NCBI RefSeq assembly: GCF_029626035.1
Contig: NZ_JARUBE010000003.1
Span: 3,844,001 to 3,908,000 of the forward strand
Direction of reading: 5' to 3'
Source of the DNA: Micromonospora sp. WMMD980
GTDB taxonomy: Bacteria; Actinomycetota; Actinomycetes; Mycobacteriales; Micromonosporaceae
DNA: 64,000 nt
Positions 44,593-53,360 of the stretch are shown here, piece by piece; the first letter of the stretch is position 1, and every line of letters begins with the position of its first letter. The notes under the pieces were generated by a model. That model saw only the letters and a program-made list of their open reading frames with translations, was not told the DNA's origin and did no database searches. A program made the translations under genes and the position numbers.

Positions 44593-44632
44593 CGTATGCC
44601 TCCTGGTCACAAATATGACCAGGAGGCATACG
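44593..44632. terminator. Perfect palindrome with 17-bp arms between convergent genes
   Basis: CGTATGCCTCCTGGTCA and its exact reverse complement flank CAAATA. It lies between convergent genes ending at 44512 and 44688, so a bidirectional terminator is likely. The GTATGCCT ends match those of the 6567-6606 palindrome. Confidence 0.7.
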
Positions 44633-44687
44633 GGCGTGAAGCGACGTCCTTTCTTCTCGCCGTCACACCGCGTGACACTGCCCCTGG

Positions 44688-45797
44688 TCAGCCGAGGGCA
44701 CAGGCCGGCAGCGGCACCGGGTTCGGGACCGCGCCGTCGGCCAGGAAGCCGAACGTGGCCTCGGCACCCGGAGCCAGCGCGCCGTTCCAGGTCGCGCTCC
44801 GGGCGGTCACCGCGGTCCCGCCCTGCGCCACCTGGGCGCTCCACGCCTGGGTGATCCGCTGCCCGCCGGTGAGCGCGAACCGGACCACCCAGAACGGGAT
44901 CGGCACGGCGCCGTTGTTGCGGACCGTCACCTCGGCCTGGAAGCCGCCCGGCCACTGCCCGGCGGTGCGCCAGCTGGCGGCGCAGCCGCCGACCGTCGGC
45001 GTCGGCGACGGGCTGTCGGTCGGGTGCGGCGGTCCGGTCGTCGACCCGGTGGGCGTCGGCGTCGGCGACGGGGTGGTCCGGCGCAACGCGGCGGTCAGCG
45101 CCGGGTACCACCGGTCGGCCATCTTCTGGTCGCCGGCGGCGTTCGGGTGCACCCCGTCGTAGGTGTCGGTGGCGGTGTCGAAGCCGGTCCACTGGTCGAC
45201 CACCACGATCGGCGAGGCGGCGGTGCTCTTCGCCGCCGCCCAGCCGTCGACGGCGGAGTTGAGCGCCACGGTCCGCTGCCCGCACTCCGGGCAGCTCGCC
45301 GGGTTCATCGGGATGATCTTCGCGACCAGCACGGTGGTGACCGGGTTGGCGACCCGCATCTGGTCCACCAGCTTCGAGTACGCGGCCAGGATGGTGGCCG
45401 GCGCGATGTTGCTCCACACGTCGTTGGTGCCGAGGTGCATCAGCACCACGTCGGGGCGGGTGGCGGCGAGCCAACCGGGGAGCAGGTTCTGGTCGGCGAT
45501 GGTGGTCGCCAGGTAGCCGCCGTGCCCCTCGTTGTCGCCGTCGTGGGGCACGCCGCAGCCCTGCGGTCCGAGCGTGCCGACGAAGTCGACGTCGGGATAG
45601 CCGGTGGACTGGAGGCGGTTCCAGAGCACGGCGCGCCAGCAGCCGGGCGACCCGGTGATGGAGTCGCCGAGCGGCATGACGCGGACCGGGGCGGCGGCCG
45701 CGGCGGCGGGTGGGGTGGTGGAGGCGAGGCCGAGGACGAGGGCGGGCAGCAGCGCGGCGAGCGCGGTCAGCGCGGCCAGCAGGCGGTTGCGGGACAT
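44688..45797 (-). CDS. Secreted SGNH esterase (CE3-like) with C-terminal CBM2
   Basis: A signal peptide (about 1-32, ending AAAAA) is followed by an SGNH hydrolase. Block I is MPLGDSITGS, the GTND block is present, and the catalytic His is in DGVHPNAAGDQ. A Pro/Thr/Ser linker (about 255-285) joins a family-2 carbohydrate-binding module with conserved Trp (GQWPGGFQAEVTV, SATWNGALAPG). CE3 enzymes deacetylate xylan, and CBM2 binds cellulose or xylan. The LacI-type site at 45859-45873 fits sugar control. ATG 45797 has AGGAG 10 bases upstream. Confidence 0.92.
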   Translation of the reverse strand: MSRNRLLAALTALAALLPALVLGLASTTPPAAAAAAPVRVMPLGDSITGSPGCWRAVLWNRLQSTGYPDVDFVGTLGPQGCGVPHDGDNEGHGGYLATTIADQNLLPGWLAATRPDVVLMHLGTNDVWSNIAPATILAAYSKLVDQMRVANPVTTVLVAKIIPMNPASCPECGQRTVALNSAVDGWAAAKSTAASPIVVVDQWTGFDTATDTYDGVHPNAAGDQKMADRWYPALTAALRRTTPSPTPTPTGSTTGPPHPTDSPSPTPTVGGCAASWRTAGQWPGGFQAEVTVRNNGAVPIPFWVVRFALTGGQRITQAWSAQVAQGGTAVTARSATWNGALAPGAEATFGFLADGAVPNPVPLPACALG

Positions 45798-45858
45798 GCG
45801 AGAGGGACTCCTGTCACGTGACGATCGGTCGGTGACGGCCCTGACGCTCCCGTACGCA

Positions 45859-45873
45859 TTGAAGCGCTTCGAA
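45859..45873. promoter_or_regulatory. LacI-family operator-like site upstream of the CE3 gene
   Basis: TTGAAGCGCTTCGAA contains the perfect palindrome GAAGCGCTTC with the AGCGCT centre of LacI-family sites (compare CebR/CelR TGGGAGCGCTCCCA). It ends 62 bp upstream of ATG 45797, in the gap behind the GNAT gene. Confidence 0.6.
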
Positions 45874-45882
45874 GCCTTGGAC

Positions 45883-46458
45883 TCAACCCTCCGGACGGCC
45901 CCGGTGCCGGGCCCACTCCGGCGCGAGGATGGACATGACTGTCGCGTCCGCCCAGTCGTCGCCGTTGCGCAGCACCTGCCGCAGCGTGCCCTCGGCCACG
46001 AAACCAACCTTCTCGTAGGCCCGGCGGGCCCGCGGGTTGAACGCGAACACCTCCAACCCGACGCGGTGCAGGCCGAGCCGCTCGAAGCCGTACCCGACGA
46101 CCAGCCGGACCGCCTCGGTGCCGAGGCCGCGGTCGCGCCCGCCGGGACCGATCAGGGTGCGGAAGTTGCAGCTCGCGTTGGCCCGGTCCCACTCGTTGAG
46201 GACCACCTCGCCGACGCAGGCGCCGGAGACGCGGTCCACCACGGCCAGGTCGAGCCGGTCGGTCATGCTGTTGCGGGTGCCGTACCAGGCGCGCAGCCGG
46301 GCCGGCTCGAAGCCCTCGCCGGGCGGGCTGCCGGTGAGCCGGCCGACCTCCGGGTCGGCCAGGATCGCGGCGAGCGCCGGCAGGTCGTCGTCGGCGAACG
46401 GGCGCAGCAGCACCCGCTCGCCGGTGAGCGTGGGCTTGACGGAGAAATCGGTCGGCAC
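45883..46458 (-). CDS. RimJ/RimL-type GNAT acetyltransferase
   Basis: The 191-residue protein has TLTGERVLLRPFADDDLPAL, TGACVGEVVLNEWD, GGRDRGLGTEAVRLVVGYGFERLGLHRV (acetyl-CoA loop) and NPRARRAYEKVGF. These features match acetyltransferases that modify N-terminal amino groups or small amines; the target is unknown. It is leftward and ends 25 bp before the LacI-type site. Confidence 0.88.
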   Translation of the reverse strand: MPTDFSVKPTLTGERVLLRPFADDDLPALAAILADPEVGRLTGSPPGEGFEPARLRAWYGTRNSMTDRLDLAVVDRVSGACVGEVVLNEWDRANASCNFRTLIGPGGRDRGLGTEAVRLVVGYGFERLGLHRVGLEVFAFNPRARRAYEKVGFVAEGTLRQVLRNGDDWADATVMSILAPEWARHRGRPEG

Positions 46459-46507
46459 GGGGCGGATTCTCCGGGCCGCGCGACCGGCCGCTCAACCAAA
46501 TTCCGGG

Positions 46508-46933
46508 TCAGTCGCCGTCCACCCGGCGGTCACGTTTGCGCTGCGACTGCCGTTTCTTGTCGGCCAGCCGGCGTTCCTTGGCGCCCCGGGACGGGCGGGT
46601 CGGCCGGCGCGCCTTCGGCGGCGGGGCGACCGCCTCGCGCAGCAGCGCCGCCATCCGCTCCCGGGCCGCCTCCCGGTTGGCCAGTTGCGCGCGGTGCTCG
46701 CTGGCCGCCACGGTCAGCACCCCGTCGACGAGCCGGCCGGCGAGCCGGACCACGGCCCGTTCCCGCAGCGCCGCCGGCACGCTCGGCGAGCCGGCCAGGT
46801 CGAAGCTCAGCTCCACCCGGGAGTCGGTGGTGTTGACGCCCTGACCACCCGGTCCGGACGACCGGGAGAACCGCTCCCGCAGCTCGGCGGCCGGCACCAC
46901 GAGCCGGTCGGTCACCCGCAGTCCGTCGTCCAC
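46508..46933 (-). CDS. arfB: Peptidyl-tRNA hydrolase ArfB
   Basis: ArfB rescues stalled ribosomes by hydrolysing peptidyl-tRNA. The GGQ motif lies in SSGPGGQGVNTTDSRVEL (about residues 25-42). The C-terminal tail is basic (KRRPTRPS..KKRQSQRKRDRR), the part that inserts in the mRNA channel. Length 141 aa fits ArfB rather than RF2. GTG start at 46933. Confidence 0.93.
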   Translation of the reverse strand: MDDGLRVTDRLVVPAAELRERFSRSSGPGGQGVNTTDSRVELSFDLAGSPSVPAALRERAVVRLAGRLVDGVLTVAASEHRAQLANREAARERMAALLREAVAPPPKARRPTRPSRGAKERRLADKKRQSQRKRDRRVDGD

Positions 46934-46942
46934 GCCCCGAGG

Positions 46943-47239
46943 CTAGCGCCCCGGGCGGTGGCTCGGGCTCGGGGTCACGCTCGGGGCCGGTCCGGCCCGC
47001 TCCTCGTTCGAGCCGGACGCCGCGTACGCGGCGGCGCCGACCAGCAGCAGGGCGAGCACGGCGGCCTTCACAGCCACGGCCCGGATCGCCGCCCACGCGT
47101 TTCGCCGCGCGCCGGGCACGCTGGTCCGGACCGTCCGATAGTCCTTCCAACCGCGCTTGGCACGAGCGTACGACGCGCCGACTCCGGCGCCGATGACCAG
47201 GCCCACCAGGAGGAGGGCCGCGATGACAGCTTGCTCCAC
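46943..47239 (-). CDS. Small two-helix membrane protein (98 aa)
   Basis: Two hydrophobic segments (about 4-22 and 55-73) flank a basic loop (ARAKRGWKDYRTVRTS). A Ser/Pro tail follows. I do not recognise a family. It lies 9 bases upstream of arfB and may be in its operon. GTG 47239 has GGCGGAG directly before it, closer than usual, so the true start could be slightly downstream. Confidence 0.6.
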   Translation of the reverse strand: MEQAVIAALLLVGLVIGAGVGASYARAKRGWKDYRTVRTSVPGARRNAWAAIRAVAVKAAVLALLLVGAAAYAASGSNEERAGPAPSVTPSPSHRPGR

Positions 47240-47327
47240 CTCCGCCAGTATCCATACTCAGCGTAATATTTCCATGATCCGATGGTCTCACGCCGGATAT
47301 CCGACAGTTGCCGGCCGTCTGCGCAGG

Positions 47328-48191
47328 TCAGCCACCCTTGCCGATGATCGTGTCGGCGGTCTGCTGCACCTGGTCGATCGGGATCGCGAAGCCGATGCCG
47401 ATCGAGCCGTTCCCGTCGATGGTGGCGATGGCGGTGTTCACCCCTACCACCTCACCGCGCGCGTTCACCAGCGGCCCACCGGAGTTGCCCGGGTTGATGG
47501 AGGCGTCGGTCTGCACCGCGGTGTGCCGGCCGTTGCCGATCCGGACCTGCCGGTTGAGCGCGCTGACGATGCCCGCGGTGACCGTGCCGGAGAGCCCGAG
47601 CGGGGAGCCGACCGCGAGCACCGGCTCGCCCACCCGGGTCGCGTTCGGCTTGGCCAGCGGCAGCGGTGGCAGTCCGGCCGACGCGGGCACCTTGAGCACC
47701 GCCAGGTCGCTGTCCGGGGCCCGACCGACCACCTCGGCGGCGAGACGGCGCCCGTCCGAGGTCTCCACCGTCACCGGGCCGGAGCCGCCCCGGGCCAGGA
47801 TGTGGTCGTTGGTGACGATGTGCTGCTCGTTGTCGATGGCGAAGCCGGAGCCGGACGCCCCCGCGCCGGACATACCCCCGACCATCACCGAGACCACCCC
47901 CGGCACCGTCTTGCCGGCGGCGGTGACCAGCTCCGCCGGCACCGGGGCGGCGGAGGCCGCCGACGGGCCCGGCGCGTCCCGGTCGGCCGCCCAGGTGCCG
48001 GCCGCCGCGCCGGAGACGGTGGAGAGCGCCACCACCGCCGCCACGCTCAGCAGCCGGCCCCGCCAGCCGTGCCGTCCCGCCGACCCGGCTGGTCCGGGCG
48101 CGTCGAACGGACCGCCGCGCCCGTCCGGGTCCAGCTCGGGCGAGACGAACCACGGGCCGCGCGGCTCGCCGAGTCCGGTCTGCACTGCCAT
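47328..48191 (-). CDS. Membrane-anchored HtrA-like serine protease without PDZ
   Basis: After an about 45-residue cytoplasmic head, one TM helix (about 46-66) leads to a trypsin-fold domain. The catalytic triad is His in VTNDHILA, Asp in DSDLAVLKV and Ser in GNSGGPLV. There is no C-terminal PDZ domain, unlike typical DegP. It should act outside the membrane on misfolded or specific proteins. It lies just downstream of the moxR-DUF58-VWA operon with a 46-base gap, so shared transcription is possible. Confidence 0.92.
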   Translation of the reverse strand: MAVQTGLGEPRGPWFVSPELDPDGRGGPFDAPGPAGSAGRHGWRGRLLSVAAVVALSTVSGAAAGTWAADRDAPGPSAASAAPVPAELVTAAGKTVPGVVSVMVGGMSGAGASGSGFAIDNEQHIVTNDHILARGGSGPVTVETSDGRRLAAEVVGRAPDSDLAVLKVPASAGLPPLPLAKPNATRVGEPVLAVGSPLGLSGTVTAGIVSALNRQVRIGNGRHTAVQTDASINPGNSGGPLVNARGEVVGVNTAIATIDGNGSIGIGFAIPIDQVQQTADTIIGKGG

Positions 48192-48237
48192 GCCTGGCTC
48201 CTCACGTGTCGTGCGTCGTCCGCCTCGGAAAGCGCGG

Positions 48238-49197
48238 TCAGGGCAGTCGGGAGAACCACCGCAGCGATCCGGCGGCGGCGCCCATGGCCAGGACCAGCCC
48301 GAAGCCGATGAAGCGGGCCGAGATGTCCTGCCGTTGCGTGCGGTAGCCGACCGAGGTGCCGATGTCCTCGTAGACGTCCTTCAGTTCGCGGCTGGTCGAC
48401 GCCTCGTGGAAACCCCCGCCGGTCTCCTCGGCGACCGCCTTGAGCGTCTGCCCGTCCACCGGCACCTGGATCGCCCGGCCACCCCGGTCGACCGAGCCGC
48501 CGGGCGTGCCGAAGGAGATGGTGTGCACCGGGACCTTGGCCGCCACCGCCTGGTCGGCCGCCTCCATCGGGTCCATCCCGGAGGTGTTCGCACCGTCGGA
48601 GAGGATGATGATCCGGGCCGGTGGCGGGTCCTTCGCCGCCCTGGCGTCCAGGCTCTTCACCGCGCCCAGCGAGGTGCTGATCGCCTCGCCGATCGCGGTG
48701 CCCTGCACGCCGGTGATCCCCTCGGCGAGCCGCTCGATCCCCTCGTGCAGCGCCTCGCGGTCGGTGCTCGGCGGCACCAGCACCGCCGCGCTGCCGGCGA
48801 ACGCCACCAGGCCCACGTTGAACTCGTCCGGCAGCCCGTCGACGAACTTCCGGCCGGCCTCCTTCGCCGCGGTCAGCCGGTCCGGGTCCACGTCACCGGC
48901 GAGCATCGAGGTGGACACGTCCACCGCGACCATCACGGTGGCCCGTTCCCGGGGCACCCGCACCTCGGCCTCGGGCCGGGCGAACCCGACCACGAGCAAC
49001 GCCAGCATGCCGAGGAAGAGCCCGGCCGGGACGTGCCGCCGCCACGCCGGCCGGCGCGGGGCCACCCGGTCCAGCAGGCGCAGGTTGGTGAAGCGCACCG
49101 CGTACCGGCTCTGCCGGCGCTGAAGCACCAGGTATCCGGCGACCAGCGCGGCGACCGCGAGCAGCAGCCAGAGCCGGGCGGGCGACTGCCAGCTCAC
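48238..49197 (-). CDS. VWA-domain membrane protein (BatA-like)
   Basis: TM helices at about 9-24 and 56-74 are followed by a von Willebrand A domain with MIDAS residues in DVSTSMLAGD and SDGANTSG. A final TM helix sits near 295-315 (FIGFGLVLAMGAAAGSL). BatA-type proteins work with MoxR ATPases in envelope or metal-cofactor assembly. GTG 49197 overlaps the DUF58 stop by 4 bases (GTGA). Confidence 0.92.
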   Translation of the reverse strand: MSWQSPARLWLLLAVAALVAGYLVLQRRQSRYAVRFTNLRLLDRVAPRRPAWRRHVPAGLFLGMLALLVVGFARPEAEVRVPRERATVMVAVDVSTSMLAGDVDPDRLTAAKEAGRKFVDGLPDEFNVGLVAFAGSAAVLVPPSTDREALHEGIERLAEGITGVQGTAIGEAISTSLGAVKSLDARAAKDPPPARIIILSDGANTSGMDPMEAADQAVAAKVPVHTISFGTPGGSVDRGGRAIQVPVDGQTLKAVAEETGGGFHEASTSRELKDVYEDIGTSVGYRTQRQDISARFIGFGLVLAMGAAAGSLRWFSRLP

Positions 49198-50276
49198 GCG
49201 GCACCTCCCCGGGTGGCGGCCGGCGCGGTGGCCAGCCGGCGCTGCTCGTGCACGTGCCGGACGACGTCCGCGCACCAGTCCCGGTCGGTGCGCAGCGCCA
49301 GGTGGGCGGCGCCGGCCCGGTGCAGGGCGCGGCGCACCTGGTCGCGCTGGTCGGCGGCGGCCCGCGCGTACCGCTCGCGCAGCACCGGGTCGCCGGTCCA
49401 CACCTCGCGGTGCCGCCCGCTCTCCGGGTCGACCAGGGTGACCAGTCCGACGTCGGGCAGCTCCAGCTCGCGCGGGTCGGTCACCTCCACGGCGAGCACC
49501 TGGTGCCGGACCGCCAGCCGGCGCAGCGCGGCCGCCCAGGGCGGCGCCGCGTGCGGGTCGTCGGGCAGTTCGTCGAGGAAGTCGGAGACCACCACCACCA
49601 GCCCCCGCCGGGTGGCCACCCGCTGGAGCCCGGCCAGGCCGTCGGCGAGGCCCGACGCCGAGGTCGGGCCCGGTCCGTCGGCCCGACCCGCCGCGCGGGG
49701 GTCCGGCGGATCGTCGGTACGCGGGGCGCCGAGCAACGCGCGGAGCAGCCCGAGCAGATGGGTGCGCCCGCTGCGGGCCGGGAACCGGCGCAGCCCGTCC
49801 CGGCTCAGCACCTGGGCGCCGAGGCGGTTGCCCACCCCGGCGGTGAGGAAGCCGACGCAGGCCACCGCCGCCACCGCCAACTCCCGTTTGTCCAGTGTGG
49901 ATGTCCCGTACTCCATGCTGGCGCTGGCGTCGACGAGCAGCCAGGTGGTCAGCTCCCGGTCGGCGTCGACCTCGCGCACGTGCGGCACGGTGGTCCGCGC
50001 GGTCACCGCCCAGTCCATCCGGCGCACCTCGTCCTCGCCCGGTCGGTACTCCCGGCTGCCGGCCGCCTCGCTGCCCGGCCCGGGCAACAGGCCCCGGTAG
50101 CGGCCGTGCAGCAGCCCGTCGAGCCGCCGGGTCACGGTCAGCTCCAACCGCCGCAGCCGCTGGTCCGGGGCGAGGTCGGCGATCCCGGGCTCGCCCGCGC
50201 CGAGGCCGGCCCGGGCGGCGACGCCTGCCGGGTCGGCGTCGGGTCCGGCGGGCGCGAGGACGGGCCGGCGGGTCAC
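49194..50276 (-). CDS. DUF58 (VWA-like) protein of the MoxR system
   Basis: The 360-residue protein has the DUF58 signature SREYRPGEDEVRRMDWAVTARTT and an inserted VWA-like domain (LLVDASASMEYG, VVVVSDFLDELP). DUF58 proteins are usual MoxR partners. Its start overlaps the moxR stop by 4 bases, so all three genes are co-translated. No membrane helix is obvious. Confidence 0.93.
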   Translation of the reverse strand: MTRRPVLAPAGPDADPAGVAARAGLGAGEPGIADLAPDQRLRRLELTVTRRLDGLLHGRYRGLLPGPGSEAAGSREYRPGEDEVRRMDWAVTARTTVPHVREVDADRELTTWLLVDASASMEYGTSTLDKRELAVAAVACVGFLTAGVGNRLGAQVLSRDGLRRFPARSGRTHLLGLLRALLGAPRTDDPPDPRAAGRADGPGPTSASGLADGLAGLQRVATRRGLVVVVSDFLDELPDDPHAAPPWAAALRRLAVRHQVLAVEVTDPRELELPDVGLVTLVDPESGRHREVWTGDPVLRERYARAAADQRDQVRRALHRAGAAHLALRTDRDWCADVVRHVHEQRRLATAPAATRGGAA

Positions 50277-51322
50277 GCCGCCGCCAGGTCCGGCGCCGCC
50301 GGGGCGGGCCCGGTCACCAGCCGGGGCGGCGGCACCGCCTCGACCAGGCGACGCACCACGTCCTCGCCGGAGACCCCGTCGGCCACCGCGTCGAAGGAGA
50401 GCACCAGCCGGTGTGCCAGCACGTCCACCGCCAACTCGCGTACGTCCTCGGGAAGCACGTAGTCCCGGCCGTGGATCAGCGCGTGGGCGCGGGCGGCGGC
50501 CACCAGGCCGAGCGTCGCACGCGGGCTCGCCCCGTAGGCGAGCAGCGGCGCGATCTCGGGCAGCCCGAAGCGGCCCGGGTCGCGGGTGGCCAGGATGAGC
50601 CGGACCACGTACTCGGCCAACGCGTGGTGGACGAAGACGTCGGCCGCGCGGCGTTGCAGCTCGCGCAGCCGGACCGGGTCGAGCACCGGGCGGGCGGTGG
50701 GGCGTTCGGCGCTCATCCGGTAGAGGATGGCCAGCTCGTCGGCGTCGCTCGGGTAGTCGACCACGACCTTCATGAGGAACCGGTCGCGCTGCGCCTCGGG
50801 CAGCTGGTAGACCCCCTCCGACTCGATCGGGTTCTGGGTGGCCAGCACCAGGAACGGGTCGGGCACCGGCCAGCTCCGCCCGGCGATCGAGACCTGCCGC
50901 TCGGCCATCGCCTCGAGCAACGCCGACTGCACCTTGGCCGGAGCCCGGTTGATCTCGTCGGCGAGCACCAGGTTCGCCATGATGGGTCCCAGCTCCACGT
51001 CGAACGCCTCGGTGGACGCCCGGTAGATCCGGGTGCCGACGATGTCCGACGGGACCAGGTCGGGGGTGAACTGGATCCGGGAGAAGGTGCCGCCGACCAC
51101 GGTGGCGAGCGTCTGGGCGGCGAGCGTCTTCGCCACCCCCGGCACGCCCTCCAGCAGGCAGTGGCCGTCGGCGACGAGCGCGGTGAGCAGGCGGTCGACG
51201 AGTCGGTCCTGCCCGACGATCACGCGTTTGACCTCGAAGAGGGTCTGGTCCAGCTCGACGCCGCTCGCGTCCGCATCGACCGGGGTGGGCACGCTGGCCA
51301 GGGTGTCCGAGATGTCCGTCAC
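50273..51322 (-). CDS. MoxR-family AAA+ ATPase
   Basis: The 349-residue protein has Walker A GVPGVAKT, Walker B LADEINRAPAKVQSALLEAM, sensor ATQNPIESEGVYQLPEAQ and an arginine-finger region. MoxR ATPases are chaperones that insert cofactors or assemble complexes with VWA proteins. GTG 51322 begins the operon moxR-DUF58-VWA; a separate hairpin at 51471-51500 isolates it from the upstream gene. Confidence 0.96.
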   Translation of the reverse strand: MTDISDTLASVPTPVDADASGVELDQTLFEVKRVIVGQDRLVDRLLTALVADGHCLLEGVPGVAKTLAAQTLATVVGGTFSRIQFTPDLVPSDIVGTRIYRASTEAFDVELGPIMANLVLADEINRAPAKVQSALLEAMAERQVSIAGRSWPVPDPFLVLATQNPIESEGVYQLPEAQRDRFLMKVVVDYPSDADELAILYRMSAERPTARPVLDPVRLRELQRRAADVFVHHALAEYVVRLILATRDPGRFGLPEIAPLLAYGASPRATLGLVAAARAHALIHGRDYVLPEDVRELAVDVLAHRLVLSFDAVADGVSGEDVVRRLVEAVPPPRLVTGPAPAAPDLAAA

Positions 51323-51470
51323 GGTGCTTGCTTCCCGGGCCGAAGCCGCGACAAACGTCGGATTATCAGCCCCAGGACGGGCCGGTCCGGGGCGGACCGG
51401 GAGGACCTCCCCGATCCGGCGGCAACCGCGCGAACCGGCGCGCGGCGCACCGGATCGGGACGGAACACGA

Positions 51471-51500
51471 CACCGGCCCCCGCCGAGGCGGGGGCCGGTG
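51471..51500 (-). terminator. Terminator of the secreted-protein gene
   Basis: CACCGGCCCCCGC and GCGGGGGCCGGTG form a perfect 13-bp stem around CGAG, 11 bases after the stop at 51512. Confidence 0.75.
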
Positions 51501-51511
51501 CGCGGCGGGGG

Positions 51512-52033
51512 TCAGTTGGCGATGATGACGTGGAATGGCCGGTCCGCGTAACCGCCGGAGGAGTTGCGGGTCTGCACGAAGACCCCGTTCGACGTCAACA
51601 GCCTCGGCGCGACCGAGATCTCACCCGCGGGCGGAACATTTGCCGAGTCGACGGTGCCGACGCCGGCCAGGAACGCCTTGAGGTGCACGTCGTAGTCGAG
51701 CAGCACCTGGTACTGCCCGGCAAAGGAGCCCGGACCGGAGAACTTGGACGCCGACACCACGTTGCCGGAGTGCTGCAGCAGCGTGCCGTTCTGCGCGACG
51801 ACCGCCCAGGCGATCTGGCCTGGCGCAGGAGGCGCCAGGGTGGCGCGCATGGCGGCCTTGGCGGCCCGCTGCCCGGCGGCGGTCACCGGCGGCTGATGAC
51901 CGGCCTGCCGCGCGGCGGGCTGACCGACCTTGGACTCTGGCTGGGCGGCGACCGCGATCCCGCCACCGGCCACGGTGAGGGACAGCGCGGCGAGCGCCAC
52001 CACCGTCGCCTTTCGCTTGAAGAATGTAGCCAT
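51512..52033 (-). CDS. Secreted protein of unknown function (173 aa)
   Basis: A clear signal peptide (KRKATVVALAALSLTVAGGG, cleavage near AVAA-QP at about residue 29) precedes a mature domain. Its visible patterns are GQIAWAVVAQNGTLLQHSG, SGPGSFAGQYQVLL and a final DRPFHVIIAN. It lacks cysteine and known motifs. The gene stands alone: GGGAG precedes ATG 52033, a terminator follows, and an inverted repeat GTTGAG-CGC-CTCAAC (52144-52158) lies 111 bp upstream. Confidence 0.78.
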   Translation of the reverse strand: MATFFKRKATVVALAALSLTVAGGGIAVAAQPESKVGQPAARQAGHQPPVTAAGQRAAKAAMRATLAPPAPGQIAWAVVAQNGTLLQHSGNVVSASKFSGPGSFAGQYQVLLDYDVHLKAFLAGVGTVDSANVPPAGEISVAPRLLTSNGVFVQTRNSSGGYADRPFHVIIAN

Positions 52034-52304
52034 GACAGATCTCCCTCTTTCGACCGTGGTGATGCGACGGGGCGCGAGAAAATTGCGGAACATCGGGGAT
52101 CCGCTCGGGAGCGCACCGCTGCTGAGCTGGTCTAACTTGGAGAGTTGAGCGCCTCAACCAAGTGGAACCTAACACCGTGAAATGGGGCGGTCAATAGCGG
52201 TTATCGCGTGTCAACGACCATTTCCCGACGAGTCGTGAATTGTGAGAAGGACGCGCTCGACCATTCACGAAACTGCTTCGCGGGGCACCGGTAGGGTGAC
52301 CGAC

Positions 52305-53297
52305 GTGATCACGGTGGACGCTCCCCCACGCGGCGGCGCGCGTGGCGGCCGGTGGGTGACGGCGGCCTGCTGGCTGGCGGCCGCGCCGGTGGCCGCCTGG
52401 GCGCTGCTGCGCCTGACCGGGCTGGAACGAGGCCCGCTGGTGCTGGCCACGGCGTTCACGCCGTACGTCGCCGCGGTGGCACCGGCCGTCGCGGTGCTGG
52501 CGCTCGCGCTGCGGCGCCGCGGGTGCGCGGTGGTCGCGGCGCTGGCCGCGGTGGCGCTGGCCGGCGCGGTGGCGCCACGCGCGGTCGCCGACGACCCGCC
52601 GCCCGCCCACGGGCCGGTGCTGCGGCTGCTCACCGCCAACCTGCGGCTGGGCTCGGCCGACGCGGCGGCGCTCGTCGCCCTGCTCCGGGCGCACCGGGTG
52701 GACGTGCTCACCGTGCAGGAACTCACCCCGCGGCTCGCCGCCGACCTGGACCGGCTCGGCCTGGCCACGCTGCTGCCGCACCGGTCGCTGAGCCCCGAGG
52801 TGGGCTCCACCGGCTCCGGGGTCTACGCCCGCCATCCGCTGCGCGACCCCGGCCACCGCCGCAACCAGGGATTCTTCTTCACCCAGGCGTACGGGACCCT
52901 GGCCGTGCCGGGAGCGCCGCCGCTGCGGGTGGAGTCGGCGCACCCGGCCGCGCCGTACGACCTCGACGTGGTGCCGGACTGGTGGACCGACCAGCGCGCC
53001 CAGCCGCCGGCCACGCCGCGCGCCGGGCTGAGCGTGCTGGCCGGCGACTTCAACGCCACCCTGGACCACGCCGCGCTGCGCGCGCTGATCGCGACCGGCT
53101 ACACCGACGCCGCCGACGCGGCCGGCGCCGGGCTCGCCGGCACCTGGGGGCCGTACGACGGCGACCCGATCCCGCCGGTCACCATCGACCACGTGCTGGT
53201 GGACCGCCGCATCGCGGTCCGCTCCGCCGCCACCTGGCCGGTCCCCGGCAGCGACCACCGGGCCCTGCTGACCGAACTGCGGCTGCCGGCGGCGTGA
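52305..53297 (+). CDS. Membrane-anchored EEP-family hydrolase
   Basis: Residues 1-105 hold about three hydrophobic segments. Residues 110-330 form an endonuclease/exonuclease/phosphatase domain with LLTANLRLG, DVLTVQELT, LAGDFNATLDH, TIDHVLVD and GSDHRALLTEL. It is a smaller paralog of the protein at 34984-36870 and should act at the outer face. Start is uncertain: GTG 52305 has GGTGA about 6 bases upstream; GTG 52296 is possible. It converges on cimA with a GGGGCCCC repeat between them. Confidence 0.85.
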   Translation: MITVDAPPRGGARGGRWVTAACWLAAAPVAAWALLRLTGLERGPLVLATAFTPYVAAVAPAVAVLALALRRRGCAVVAALAAVALAGAVAPRAVADDPPPAHGPVLRLLTANLRLGSADAAALVALLRAHRVDVLTVQELTPRLAADLDRLGLATLLPHRSLSPEVGSTGSGVYARHPLRDPGHRRNQGFFFTQAYGTLAVPGAPPLRVESAHPAAPYDLDVVPDWWTDQRAQPPATPRAGLSVLAGDFNATLDHAALRALIATGYTDAADAAGAGLAGTWGPYDGDPIPPVTIDHVLVDRRIAVRSAATWPVPGSDHRALLTELRLPAA

Positions 53298-53310
53298 GCG
53301 GCCGGGGTGG

Positions 53311-53360
53311 CAAGCGGGGCCCGTTCATCTACCGGAGGCGTTAACCGGGGCCCCCGCCTT
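53311..53360. repeat. GGGGCCCC palindromic repeat, copy 3
   Basis: The block has GGGGCCC at 53316-53322, the core TACCGGAGGCGTTAA (53330-53344) and GGGGCCCC (53347-53354). It lies between convergent genes; its left part falls in the gap, while its right part encodes the last dozen codons and stop of cimA. Confidence 0.85.

Noticed and set aside
42181..53297. Biosynthetic or defence island
   Set aside because: The accessory genes here (surface proteins, esterase, GNAT, MoxR system) show no shared pathway, nuclease-defence modules or PKS/NRPS domains.
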